Shown here one piece after another: positions 1-7,227 of a stretch of 15,137 bases of DNA. Position 1 is the first letter of the stretch. Every line of letters begins with the position of its first letter. The stretch covers positions 1 through 15,137 of the forward strand of contig CAMMZE010000008.1 of the NCBI GenBank assembly GCA_946529195.1, in the 5' to 3' direction. Both the position numbers and the translations under genes were made by a program. Origin of the DNA: an uncultured Lachnospiraceae bacterium (GTDB lineage Bacteria > Bacillota_A > Clostridia > Lachnospirales > Lachnospiraceae). A model generated the notes under the pieces. That model was given only the letters and a program-made list of their open reading frames with translations. It made no database searches and was not told the origin of the DNA.

Positions 1-222
1 CAGGTGCGCCGCTCCGAGAACGCATCTTTTTGCCCCGGAAGGCAGCAGCCGGACCCGGACCGACCGGATCCAGAACAGGAGCAGACCGGCTAGTATCACA
101 TAGTTGCAGCAGGTCATCAGGGCATCCCACTCCGATTCGAGCAGCCTGCTGAGGCAATTCACGGCTGCCGCCAGGACCATAAAGCCCAGAAACAGCCAGG
201 TATTTCTTATCTGATTATTCAT
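1..222 (-). CDS. Unidentified membrane protein, N-terminal part only
   Basis: An open frame of 74 codons with no stop runs off the left edge. It begins with ATG (MNNQIRNTWLFLGF...). Two hydrophobic stretches, about residues 9-27 and 40-52, look like transmembrane helices. The second is followed by an Arg-rich stretch (RSVRVR), as expected for a cytoplasmic loop. The ATG overlaps the rsmI stop by 8 nt (ATGAATAA), so the two are probably translationally coupled and belong to the same operon. The remainder of the protein is outside the window. Short two-helix starts of this kind occur in multi-pass sensor kinases and other membrane proteins, but nothing visible decides the family, so no function is assigned. 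Confidence 0.7.
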   Translation of the reverse strand, partial: MNNQIRNTWLFLGFMVLAAAVNCLSRLLESEWDALMTCCNYVILAGLLLFWIRSVRVRLLPSGAKRCVLGAAHL

Positions 223-1072
223 GACCTTCTTCCTCCAGCAGCTGCTGGTAGATCTCTCTTTTTGATACGCCCCGGTCTGCGGCTACGGCCTTCATAGCCT
301 CTTTCTTACTCATGCCCTGGTCCAGATAGCGCTGCATATGGTCTGCCAGCGGGAGCTGGGCAAATGCCTCCTCCTTCTCCCTGGCAAGTGCTTCCTCTGA
401 AGCCCCTTCCAGAACCAGTACGATCTCGCCCTTGGGCGGGTTCTGTGTATAGTAGTCAATTGTCTGGGCCAGACTTCCCCGGAAAACAGTCTCATGCAGC
501 TTGGTCAGCTCCCTGCAGACAGCAATCTGCCGTTCCGGACCTGCTGCCTCCTGCAGAATCTGCAGGGTCTTTAACAGACGGTGGGGGGCCTCATAGAAAA
601 CGGTCGTCCTTGTCTCCGTTCCCAGGCGGGCCAGGACAGGTTCCCGCTCCTTTTTATCGGTCGGAAGAAAGCCCTCAAAACAGAATCTGCGGGTGGAGAG
701 ACCAGACATGGTCAGGGCCGTGATACAGGCCGCCGGGCCGGGCAGAGAAGTCACTTCGATCCCTGCTTCCACGCACATGCGGACCAGTTCCTCGCCCGGA
801 TCGGAGATCCCGGGCGTTCCCGCGTCCGTCACCAGGGCAATATTGGCCCCATCCAGCATCTTCTGCACCAGGATCCGGCCCTTTTCGTACTTGTTGTACT
901 CATGATAGCTGGTCATAGGTACATGGATGTCGAAATGGTTCAGGAGGCGGATACTTCCCCTGGTATCCTCTGCCGCGATCAGGTCTGCACTTTTCAGTGT
1001 CTCGACCACGCGGTATGTGATATCACCCAGATTGCCGATCGGTGTCGCGCATAAATAAAGCTTTCCGGCCAT
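215..1072 (-). CDS. rsmI: 16S rRNA (cytidine1402-2'-O)-methyltransferase RsmI
   Basis: This enzyme uses S-adenosylmethionine to 2'-O-methylate C1402 in the decoding centre of 16S rRNA. The 285-residue protein has the family's usual length and its hallmark motifs: ATPIGNLGDIT at 9-19, AEDTR at 34-38, DAGTPGISDPG at 83-93, LPGP at 110-113, FEGFLP at 132-137 and FYEAPHRL at 159-166. The C-terminal part (about 240-280) is the helical tail (MSKKEAMKAVAADRGVSKREIY) common in Firmicutes RsmI. A GGAGG Shine-Dalgarno at 1081-1085 sits 8 nt before the ATG. It lies 70 bp downstream of trmN6. The same pairing, yabB then yabC/rsmI, occurs in Bacillus subtilis, which supports operon membership. Its stop overlaps the start of the next gene. 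Confidence 0.96.
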   Translation of the reverse strand: MAGKLYLCATPIGNLGDITYRVVETLKSADLIAAEDTRGSIRLLNHFDIHVPMTSYHEYNKYEKGRILVQKMLDGANIALVTDAGTPGISDPGEELVRMCVEAGIEVTSLPGPAACITALTMSGLSTRRFCFEGFLPTDKKEREPVLARLGTETRTTVFYEAPHRLLKTLQILQEAAGPERQIAVCRELTKLHETVFRGSLAQTIDYYTQNPPKGEIVLVLEGASEEALAREKEEAFAQLPLADHMQRYLDQGMSKKEAMKAVAADRGVSKREIYQQLLEEEGHE

Positions 1073-1095
1073 GTCATTTTCCTCCGTAAACTTGC

Positions 1096-1120
1096 AGAGC
1101 AGGCTTACCCGGCCTGCTCT
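1096..1120. other. Inverted repeat between trmN6 and rsmI
   Basis: A perfect 9-bp inverted repeat, AGAGCAGGC (1096-1104) and GCCTGCTCT (1112-1120), encloses a 7-nt loop. On the minus strand, the direction of the flanking genes, the hairpin is followed by GCAAG rather than a U-run, so it is not a canonical intrinsic terminator for that operon. On the plus strand it is followed by TTTCTAT, so it could stop antisense transcription weakly. Other possibilities are an mRNA-stabilising or processing hairpin ahead of rsmI. Confidence 0.55.
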
Positions 1121-1142
1121 TTTCTATATCTGTCTGTTCACT

Positions 1143-1877
1143 TTAATATCCGTAAATCTCTTTGACTTCCTGCGTATATGCGCCGGGGCTCTCATAAATG
1201 ATCAGGGGACTTTCCATTTTTAACATGGGACCGCCTCCCCGGATGCCCTCGATCAGAACCATGTTGGGCTCTCTGTCCCGGTAGGGATATACCAGGCGCA
1301 TCCTTTTGGGCTCCAGCTTATACTGGGTCATCACGCGGAAGATCTCCACCAGGCGGAAGGGCCGGTGCACCATATAAAAGCGTCCTCCCGTGCGAAGGAG
1401 ACGCGAAGCCTCCCGCACCACATCCTCCAGTGTGCAGAGTATCTCATGCCTGGCGATGGCCTTGGCCTGGTCCGGATTGACCAGCCCGTGAGAAGCCGTC
1501 ATATAGGGCGGATTGCTGGTCACGACATCAAAAGCACCGCTGCCCAGAATCTTTGCAGCCTCCTTGATATCGCCTGTCACGATGCTGATTGCCTCTTCTC
1601 TGCCGTTGAGAGCAACACTTCTGCGGGCCATGTCCGCGCTCTCCTCCTGGATCTCCAGTCCGGTAAAATGCGCGCCGGGATACCTGGCCTCCATCAAAAT
1701 GGGAATAATCCCGGTTCCGGTTCCCAGATCCGCCGCCTTTTCCTCCTCTGCCGCCTGGGCAAAGCCGCTTAACAGGACGGCATCCATGCCAAAGCAGAAG
1801 CGCGCCGGATCCTGAATGATCCTGCGTCCGCTCCGCTGCAAGTCGTCTATTCTCTCATTCGGCAGTAAAAGATCCAT
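1143..1877 (-). CDS. trmN6: tRNA1(Val) (adenine37-N6)-methyltransferase, TrmN6/YabB type
   Basis: A class I SAM-dependent methyltransferase of 244 residues. Motif I is DLGTGTG (50-56) and the N6-adenine catalytic motif is NPPY (122-125, in SNPPYMTASHG). The N-terminal sequence MDLLLPNERIDDLQ...IIQDP...FGMDAVLL is typical of the YabB/TrmN6 family, which methylates N6 of A37 in tRNA(Val). Its ATG overlaps the ricT stop by 1 nt (TAATG), indicating translational coupling. In B. subtilis yabB lies in the same cluster but is separated from ricT (yaaT) by yabA, which is absent here. Family assignment is firm; the exact tRNA target is inferred from the family. Confidence 0.92.
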   Translation of the reverse strand: MDLLLPNERIDDLQRSGRRIIQDPARFCFGMDAVLLSGFAQAAEEEKAADLGTGTGIIPILMEARYPGAHFTGLEIQEESADMARRSVALNGREEAISIVTGDIKEAAKILGSGAFDVVTSNPPYMTASHGLVNPDQAKAIARHEILCTLEDVVREASRLLRTGGRFYMVHRPFRLVEIFRVMTQYKLEPKRMRLVYPYRDREPNMVLIEGIRGGGPMLKMESPLIIYESPGAYTQEVKEIYGY

Positions 1878-2845
1878 TATAATACAGTCTTTCCTTCTTT
1901 TTGATCCTTTTTCTCGATCTCTTCCAGTGCTGTCAGATCCGGATCCTGCAGGCCTTTTTCATTGCCCTTCTGGCCTCCCTTATCTGCACCGGCCTTCTGG
2001 CCATCCTTTCCCTTGCGGTCTCTGCGCCGGCGGGATTTGAGCCGGAGCTGGGATGCCGGGTATTCTTTGATCTCTTTTTCGTCATTGTCCAGAGTCACAA
2101 GGACTTTGACGGTCTGGCGCAGAACATTAATACCGTTTACTTCACCTTTCAGTCCGTCATCCGTCGTCACGCGGTCTCCGATATTGGGCAGCTTGCTGTT
2201 GAGCCACTCATAGGTCTCCTGTTCATTCTTCAGGCAGCACATCAGCCTGCCGCAGACGCCGCTGATCTTGGTCGTATTCAGAGAAAGATTCTGATCCTTT
2301 GCCATACGGATGGATACAGGAACAAAATCACTCAGATAGGTGGAGCAGCACAGACCTCTGCCGCAGATTCCGATTCCGCCCCGGATCTTGGTCTCATCCC
2401 TGACGCCGATCTGGCGCAGCTCGATCCTGGTCTTGAACACAGAAGCCAGGTCCTTAACCAGCTCACGGAAATCGACTCTGCCGTCCGCAGTAAAATAAAA
2501 GAGCAGCTTATTATTGTCAAATGTGTACTCTGCGGCAACCAGCTTCATCTCCAGACCATGCTTGGCGATCTTTTCCCGGCAGATCCGCTTGGCCTCGTCT
2601 TCCTTGGCCCGGTTCTGCTCTTCTCTCTCATCGTCCTCCGGCGTCGCCACGCGCAGCACCTCTTTGAGCGGCTGCACGACCGAGTCATCTCCTACTTCTC
2701 TTGTTCCTATGCATACATGGCCATACTCTACGCCTCGCACAGTCTCTACGATCACATTCTGTCCGGCTTCGATCTCCAGATCACGCGGACTGAAATAATA
2801 GATCTTTCCCGCACGGCGGAATCTGACCCCGATGATTTTTGCCAT
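1877..2845 (-). CDS. ricT: RicT/YaaT, PSP1-domain Fe-S protein of the RNase Y specificity complex
   Basis: A 322-residue PSP1-domain protein. It carries two near-identical cysteine motifs, CGRGLCC (161-167) and CGRLMCC (198-204), the cysteine clusters characteristic of RicT. In B. subtilis RicT forms a complex with RicA (YmcA) and RicF (YlbF) that carries [4Fe-4S] clusters and adjusts RNase Y cleavage of mRNAs. It is also linked to sporulation and competence. The C-terminus (about 270-300) is a basic, Gly/Lys/Arg-rich tail, probably disordered. An AAAGGAG Shine-Dalgarno lies over the holB stop, 1 nt from the ricT start. The holB-ricT neighbourhood matches B. subtilis holB-yaaT, strengthening the call. 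Whether the RNase Y role holds here is inferred. Confidence 0.93.
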   Translation of the reverse strand: MAKIIGVRFRRAGKIYYFSPRDLEIEAGQNVIVETVRGVEYGHVCIGTREVGDDSVVQPLKEVLRVATPEDDEREEQNRAKEDEAKRICREKIAKHGLEMKLVAAEYTFDNNKLLFYFTADGRVDFRELVKDLASVFKTRIELRQIGVRDETKIRGGIGICGRGLCCSTYLSDFVPVSIRMAKDQNLSLNTTKISGVCGRLMCCLKNEQETYEWLNSKLPNIGDRVTTDDGLKGEVNGINVLRQTVKVLVTLDNDEKEIKEYPASQLRLKSRRRRDRKGKDGQKAGADKGGQKGNEKGLQDPDLTALEEIEKKDQKEGKTVL

Positions 2846-2846
2846 A

Positions 2847-3845
2847 TTAATTCTCCTTTATAACCAGCAGCAGCATCTCCGCTGCCGCGTGAAAATTCAC
2901 ATTAGAACGGATCCGCTCCCTGGCTGTCTCTACAGCCTCCAGAACGCGGCCGATCCCCGCCGCGGACACCTTGTCCGCCTTCTGCCTGATAAAACGGTAC
3001 TCCTCGCCAAAGACCAGCAGGTCCTTGTCTCCGGCAGTCTTCATAGTCAGGATATCCCGGTACCATAAAGTAATCAGATCCAGCAGATCGCCGATATCCT
3101 CCTGGAAGGTCTCCATCTCCCGGGCCGTCTGTACGATCTCAAACTCCTTCATATCCCTGGCCCCGCGCACCAGGCGCTGCACGAACTCCAGCATCTGGGA
3201 AAAGCGCTCGGAGGAAGCCATCTGCACAGCCCTTCCCACATTTCCCTGAGAATAGGCGCTGCAGGTCCTGGCCCGGTAATCCGGCACCTGATGTTTCTCC
3301 ATCAGAAATGAAGTAATCAGCTTCTGGTCTACACTTCTGAGATTCAGAGTAACACACCTTGAGCGAATGGTCGAGTACATTTTTTCGACATTATTCGTCA
3401 AAAGCATAATCACAGCATAGGCCGGCGGCTCCTCTATGGTCTTGAGGAGGGCATTCTGGGCTTCTTCTGTCATCTTCTCTGCTTCATCGATCACATAGAC
3501 CTTATACCTGCTGCTGTAAGGGCGGATCACCACATCGCGGTTGATCTGCTCGCGGATATCATCCACGCCGATGCTGGCTTTGGTCCGGACCAGATACTTG
3601 ACATCCGGATGGCTGCCGCTGTCAAACTGATGACAGGCCTTGCAGTGATTGCAGGGAGTCTCTCCTCCCTCCTCACAGACCAGGGTCTTGGCAAAGACCC
3701 CTGCCAGCATATTTTTGCCGGACATGTCTTCCCCGTTAAAAATATAGGCGTGGAAGACCTTGTTTTCCCGGACCGCAAGCCGCAGGTGGTCTTTGATCAG
3801 ATCATGACCGATGATCTCCTCATATCCTCTGATCGCTCTTTCCAT
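2847..3845 (-). CDS. holB: DNA polymerase III subunit delta' (HolB)
   Basis: The clamp-loader delta' subunit, which helps load the sliding clamp at replication forks. The 332-residue protein has the clamp-loader AAA+ layout. A degenerate P-loop GEDMSGKN is at 38-45. A four-cysteine zinc module is at C57, C65, C68 and C71. The VYVIDEAEKM Walker-B-like segment is at about 116-125, and the SRC sensor/arginine-finger motif is at 162-164. The rest is a helical C-terminal domain. The altered P-loop is expected for delta', which does not hydrolyse ATP. It is packed between the kinase-like gene (6 nt away) and ricT (1 nt), the same neighbourhood as in B. subtilis. Confidence 0.95.
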   Translation of the reverse strand: MERAIRGYEEIIGHDLIKDHLRLAVRENKVFHAYIFNGEDMSGKNMLAGVFAKTLVCEEGGETPCNHCKACHQFDSGSHPDVKYLVRTKASIGVDDIREQINRDVVIRPYSSRYKVYVIDEAEKMTEEAQNALLKTIEEPPAYAVIMLLTNNVEKMYSTIRSRCVTLNLRSVDQKLITSFLMEKHQVPDYRARTCSAYSQGNVGRAVQMASSERFSQMLEFVQRLVRGARDMKEFEIVQTAREMETFQEDIGDLLDLITLWYRDILTMKTAGDKDLLVFGEEYRFIRQKADKVSAAGIGRVLEAVETARERIRSNVNFHAAAEMLLLVIKEN

Positions 3846-3851
3846 AGACTC

Positions 3852-4445
3852 CTATTCCTTCGTGATCCGGCAGATGTCCCGGCAAAGTGCCTGCAGACAA
3901 GTCTCCAGATCCTGATTGTCATACCTTTTGCTGATTCCCGCCATAGCAAGCTTTTCAGCGGAAAAGTCCTTTGCATCTGCCAGAAATCGTCTGCATAGCT
4001 CCTCGTAGTCCGGCTTTGCCTGTCTTTTTTCCCGCAAAATGGCCCGGATCAGTCTGTCACCGTCTTCCACCTCTATATAAAGAGGAACCACCCTGTCCGC
4101 GCCAAAATGATCCAGCAGCTTTTCATAGACCTCCAGGGTGCCGACCAGCAAAGAGGACCCTGTCCGCAGATCAATCTGCCCGTCATCCGCCGTAAAATAG
4201 GTCCAGTCGCCCTGATGGGTGTGATAGGTCCGGCTCTCGATCACGAGCCCTTTCTTTACCATTTGCTGAAAACCTTGAGCATCCGCAAAATGATAATCCA
4301 CGCCGTCCTCTTCTCCCGCCCGCATAGGCCGGGTCGTATAGGGAACAACCTTGCGCAGGCCAAGACTTTCCTCTTCCAGCAGTCTCTGGTAGACGGTATC
4401 CTTACCGGACGCGCTTTTTCCCATGATACAGAATAATTTATACAT
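3852..4445 (-). CDS. Divergent guanylate-kinase-like protein
   Basis: A 197-residue P-loop kinase of the guanylate kinase fold. The P-loop is GKSASGKDT (9-17). The GMP-binding-type segment YTTRPMRAGEEDGVDYHF (36-53) matches the TTRxxRxGExxGxxYxF pattern, and E70 fits the usual base-contacting glutamate. Departures from canonical Gmk: the conserved YGT after the glutamate is replaced by DWTYF (80-84), and the lid region is Lys/Arg/Asp rich (LREKRQAKPDYEEL). It occupies the position held by thymidylate kinase (tmk) in the B. subtilis holB cluster. It may be a housekeeping Gmk, a paralogue, or a kinase with altered substrate. Its ATG overlaps the decarboxylase stop by 8 nt, with GGGAGAA as Shine-Dalgarno. 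Fold call sure, substrate not. Confidence 0.82.
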   Translation of the reverse strand: MYKLFCIMGKSASGKDTVYQRLLEEESLGLRKVVPYTTRPMRAGEEDGVDYHFADAQGFQQMVKKGLVIESRTYHTHQGDWTYFTADDGQIDLRTGSSLLVGTLEVYEKLLDHFGADRVVPLYIEVEDGDRLIRAILREKRQAKPDYEELCRRFLADAKDFSAEKLAMAGISKRYDNQDLETCLQALCRDICRITKE

Positions 4446-5925
4446 GTTCTCCCTCTATGACCGTCTGCAGGGTAATCTCCTCTGTCCCCGGGCCTTCCTG
4501 GCAGATGCCTGTGATCTCCAGACCCGCTCTTCTCCAGGCAAAAATCCTGGCAAGCGTCTCTTCACTGATCCTTTCGCCCGGCACCAGAAGGGGGATTCCC
4601 GGCGGGTACAGATAAATATAACCCGCGGCGATCCTGCCGGCAGCTTCTGTCGGTCTCTTATTTTCTTTTTTCATACGGACAGCCTGCCAGGAAGGCAGGA
4701 TCTGTTCCGGCCTGGGCATCTGCGACTGGCCCGCCGCATCATTGCCCGATACCAGCACTTCCTCCCGGCCTCTATCCTGTATCTGCCCGGCCTCCCTGTC
4801 CAGCTGCAGAACTGCTTCCCGCAGGCGGGCAAAGCCGGCCTCATCATCCGCCGGGCTTGTCATAGCCAGCGCAAAATCCGGCGCGGCCATCTCAAACTGA
4901 AGACCATATTCCTTTCGCAGCCGCTGATACAGGGCTTCCCCTCTGCCGGCTCCTGCAAAAAGCACGATCTTTGACCGGTCAAGGTCTATGCTCCGCTCCG
5001 GATCCAGGTCTTCCCGGCTCAGCAGATGAATCCTGCTGCAGGCGGAAAGATCTCTTCGCAGCATCTCCAACCTGTCCGTATACCCTTCAAACAATGCCTC
5101 TCCTTCTTCCTGAAGCAGATGCATACAAGCGTCGATACTTCCCATCAGGATATACGAAGGGCTGCTGCTCTGATAGATGGTCAGCATCCGCCGCAGTCTT
5201 TCCCTGTCTACCAGGTCTCCGTTAACATGCAGAAGCGCTGTCTGCGTCATGGCAGGCAGCGTCTTGTGCACCGAATGGATCACGATATCGGCTCCGCACT
5301 GCAAAGCACTTTGCGGAAAATATGCAGAGAAAGGGAAATGGGCTCCATGCGCCTCATCCACAATCACCGGAATGCCCCGGCTGTGTGCTGCCCGGCAGAT
5401 TCCGCCAATATCTGATACGACGCCCTCATAAGTGGGGGAAGTAATCACAATTGCCTGAATATCCGGATGTTTTATCCACTCTTTGTCAATATCTTGTGGA
5501 TAAATACCCTCGCAAACCGTATATCTGCGACTGCTTTGTGGATAAATATACGAAGCAGTCAATCCGTTGATCTCAATGGCATGATAGACCGACTTGTGGC
5601 AGTTCCTCGCAATCAGGATCCGGCCGCCCGGACTGCAGACAGCACTGATGGCTGCCAGAATCGCTCCGGTACTGCCATTCACGCAAAATCTGGTCTCTTC
5701 GGCCCCGTACAGGGCAGCCGCAAACTCCTGTGCCTCCTTCAGGATCCCCCGGGCATCATGCAGATTATCAAATCCGTCCACCTCGGTGATATCCATCCGG
5801 CAGATCTCTTCCATGCCCTGCGGCGCGATCCGTCTCTTATGGCCGGGCATATGAAAGGGATAGGTTCCGGACCGGCCGTATTCCATCAGCCGGTCATAGA
5901 GCCGGCGATTATTATCTGTTCCCAT
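4438..5925 (-). CDS. Small Orn/Lys/Arg decarboxylase family PLP enzyme (YaaO-like)
   Basis: A fold-type I PLP amino-acid decarboxylase of the short form, 495 residues from this start. It begins with the typical RRLYDRLMEYGRSGTYPFHMPGHKR. PLP-site motifs are GSTGAI (84-89), DEAHGAH (190-196) and SVHKT (218-222), with the Schiff-base lysine K221. Members decarboxylate arginine, lysine or ornithine in polyamine synthesis; the substrate cannot be read from sequence. An upstream in-frame ATG at 6042 would add 39 residues but overlap the hydrolase gene by 116 bp. The ATG at 5925 lies 1 nt after the hydrolase stop and matches where family homology starts, though no clear Shine-Dalgarno precedes it, so coupled re-initiation is likely. 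In B. subtilis yaaO also lies near tmk-holB. Confidence 0.9.
   Translation of the reverse strand: MGTDNNRRLYDRLMEYGRSGTYPFHMPGHKRRIAPQGMEEICRMDITEVDGFDNLHDARGILKEAQEFAAALYGAEETRFCVNGSTGAILAAISAVCSPGGRILIARNCHKSVYHAIEINGLTASYIYPQSSRRYTVCEGIYPQDIDKEWIKHPDIQAIVITSPTYEGVVSDIGGICRAAHSRGIPVIVDEAHGAHFPFSAYFPQSALQCGADIVIHSVHKTLPAMTQTALLHVNGDLVDRERLRRMLTIYQSSSPSYILMGSIDACMHLLQEEGEALFEGYTDRLEMLRRDLSACSRIHLLSREDLDPERSIDLDRSKIVLFAGAGRGEALYQRLRKEYGLQFEMAAPDFALAMTSPADDEAGFARLREAVLQLDREAGQIQDRGREEVLVSGNDAAGQSQMPRPEQILPSWQAVRMKKENKRPTEAAGRIAAGYIYLYPPGIPLLVPGERISEETLARIFAWRRAGLEITGICQEGPGTEEITLQTVIEGEHV
5472..5545. promoter_or_regulatory. Cluster of three DnaA-box-like sequences inside the decarboxylase gene
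   Basis: Two exact matches to the DnaA box in reverse orientation (TGTGGATAA at 5495-5503 and 5537-5545, the complement of TTATCCACA) and one 8/9 match (TTATCCACT at 5472-5480) fall within 74 bp. The two exact boxes are 42 bp apart. They are coding: each encodes Tyr-Pro-Gln in IYPQ segments. Sequence matches are certain; DnaA binding is inferred, by analogy with the DnaA-box clusters outside oriC known in B. subtilis. Chance reuse of the same codons is a real alternative. Confidence 0.4.
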
Positions 5926-5926
5926 A

Positions 5927-6922
5927 TCAGTGGAAAATACGGATATAGGAGCGGTCCTCTCCCGGATCATTTCCGCGGATAAACTCTCCGCAAAAAGCGG
6001 CGATCCTGCCTGGATGTGCCAGATGAGGACGTTTTTTCGCATTCTGGATCTTTACGCTCCGGATCATCGGTGAAAAATGCTTGTAAACTTCCAGGGTCTT
6101 CTCCGCATTCGGATCTTCACTTCCATAAATAATGCAGATGGGATTGGTCAGTTTCTTCAGTGCGAATATGACATTGATCTTTGTATAAGCGCCAAGTCTG
6201 CTCAGGAACTGGAATCTGGCATCCGGGCCTCCCAGATGCGCGCCTTCCCAGAATGCAGCTGCCATCTCATCTCTGTCTCTGTCGGTCCGTCCCAGATCCA
6301 TCTGACCCAGCGTCTGGTCGATCACCAGTCTGGAGGATGCAAGCACATAGGCAAATGTTCCGATCAGAGGCAGCATCATCAGCTTGCTGAGCGCAATCTG
6401 TGAGGGTCTGGGGCTTTTGATCATCTCATCCGGAGATTCCGGTGTGATCATAACCAGAGAACCGAATAAATCCGGATTGCTGGCAGCCGCCATGACCGCG
6501 ATGGAAGACGAAGCCCCGCTGGTAACGATATCCGTCTTGGTTCCGATAACCTTCTTCACAAAAGCTGTCACTGCATCTACATAGAGATAGTTGGTATAGA
6601 GCATACGCTCTTTGTCAGACCTTCCGTATCCGGGCAGATCGATCGCGTATACCGTCCGGCTCTCGGCCAGTGTTCCCATCATGGACTTCCACTCATGGGC
6701 AGAACTTCCGGTCTCCATGCCGTGCAGGAGAAGGATGGGATCTCCTTTTCCTTTTTTCGTATAATAAATATTGCCGAAGCGCCAGCTGAAACTGCTCTGG
6801 TCTCCGCCCTGCAGTATGTTTTTCCTGGTCGACAGCAGAAAAGCCAGCCGGTTCACGCAATAAAGCGCCGCTGCTGCGATCCCGACTCCGCAGAGAATCT
6901 TTGTCCCTTTTCCTCTTTTCAT
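5927..6922 (-). CDS. Membrane-anchored alpha/beta hydrolase
   Basis: A 331-residue alpha/beta-hydrolase-fold protein with an N-terminal hydrophobic segment (about 9-30) after a basic KRGKGTK start, a signal anchor. Fold landmarks are the oxyanion HGM (67-69), the strand-turn AIDLPGYGRSD (94-104), the nucleophile elbow SGASSS (135-140) with probable nucleophile S138, the acid D270 in YGSEDPN, and a C-terminal histidine at H300 or H303 (RPHLAHP). The elbow reads GxSxS rather than GxSxG. Substrate unknown. It is the first gene of the left operon: an AGGAGG Shine-Dalgarno precedes the ATG and a promoter is visible at 6977-7005. Its stop lies 1 nt before the preferred decarboxylase start. Confidence 0.85.
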   Translation of the reverse strand: MKRGKGTKILCGVGIAAAALYCVNRLAFLLSTRKNILQGGDQSSFSWRFGNIYYTKKGKGDPILLLHGMETGSSAHEWKSMMGTLAESRTVYAIDLPGYGRSDKERMLYTNYLYVDAVTAFVKKVIGTKTDIVTSGASSSIAVMAAASNPDLFGSLVMITPESPDEMIKSPRPSQIALSKLMMLPLIGTFAYVLASSRLVIDQTLGQMDLGRTDRDRDEMAAAFWEGAHLGGPDARFQFLSRLGAYTKINVIFALKKLTNPICIIYGSEDPNAEKTLEVYKHFSPMIRSVKIQNAKKRPHLAHPGRIAAFCGEFIRGNDPGEDRSYIRIFH

Positions 6923-6976
6923 CTTCTGTCCCTCCTGTCTTCATTCTATTCAAAATAGCAGAGTTTTCCTGATTAT

Positions 6977-7005
6977 ATTATATTCCATTCTCTCTTTCTT
7001 TGCAA
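6977..7005 (-). promoter_or_regulatory. Sigma-A type promoter of the left operon
   Basis: On the minus strand, -35 TTGCAA (7000-7005) and a perfect -10 TATAAT (6977-6982) are separated by 17 bp. This is upstream of the hydrolase gene and would drive the tightly packed minus-strand block down to rsmI. No other clear promoter was seen inside that block. Confidence 0.7.
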
Positions 7006-7153
7006 CGGACTTCGAGAGCAAGTCAGCTGCAGTTGTCGTGTCTCGCTCGCCTGCAAAAAAACTGCCCGGGAACAGGACTTGCCTCCTCATCATCGCTCCG
7101 CCGCCTATTGCAGGTGCCTGATACCCTTTTTATTTTGTCTTTGAAAATTATAC

Positions 7154-7182
7154 TTCACAAAAAAATATGGTACTGGTATAAT
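7154..7182 (+). promoter_or_regulatory. Strong sigma-A type promoter of argS
   Basis: -35 TTCACA (7154-7159), a 17-bp spacer, and -10 TATAAT (7177-7182) preceded by TGG, an extended -10. Predicted transcription start is near 7189, giving a leader of about 40 nt. Confidence 0.8.
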
Positions 7183-7227
7183 AGCAGGTACACACGATGA
7201 TTTTCATTACAGAAAGAGGTTTTACTT

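Larger units (their letters stand above)
6923..7227. other. Divergent intergenic region between the hydrolase operon and argS
   Basis: This 305-bp gap separates divergent genes. It holds one promoter for each side and their leaders. The central part, about 7006-7153, shows no open frame or convincing structure. No T-box leader is visible before argS: only about 40 nt separate the predicted transcript start from the start codon, too short for such a leader. Confidence 0.7.

Noticed and set aside
1901..2863. A 320-codon plus-strand open frame opposite ricT
   Set aside because: It is antisense to the clearly recognised ricT gene, shows no family resemblance, and results from codon bias in the real gene.
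5926..6042. N-terminal extension of the decarboxylase to an ATG at 6042
   Set aside because: It would overlap the hydrolase gene by 116 bp, and the added 39 residues do not look like the family, whose homology starts just after the ATG at 5925.
7190..7227. T-box or other riboswitch leader before argS
   Set aside because: The predicted leader is only about 40 nt and has no specifier stem, T-box sequence or leader terminator.
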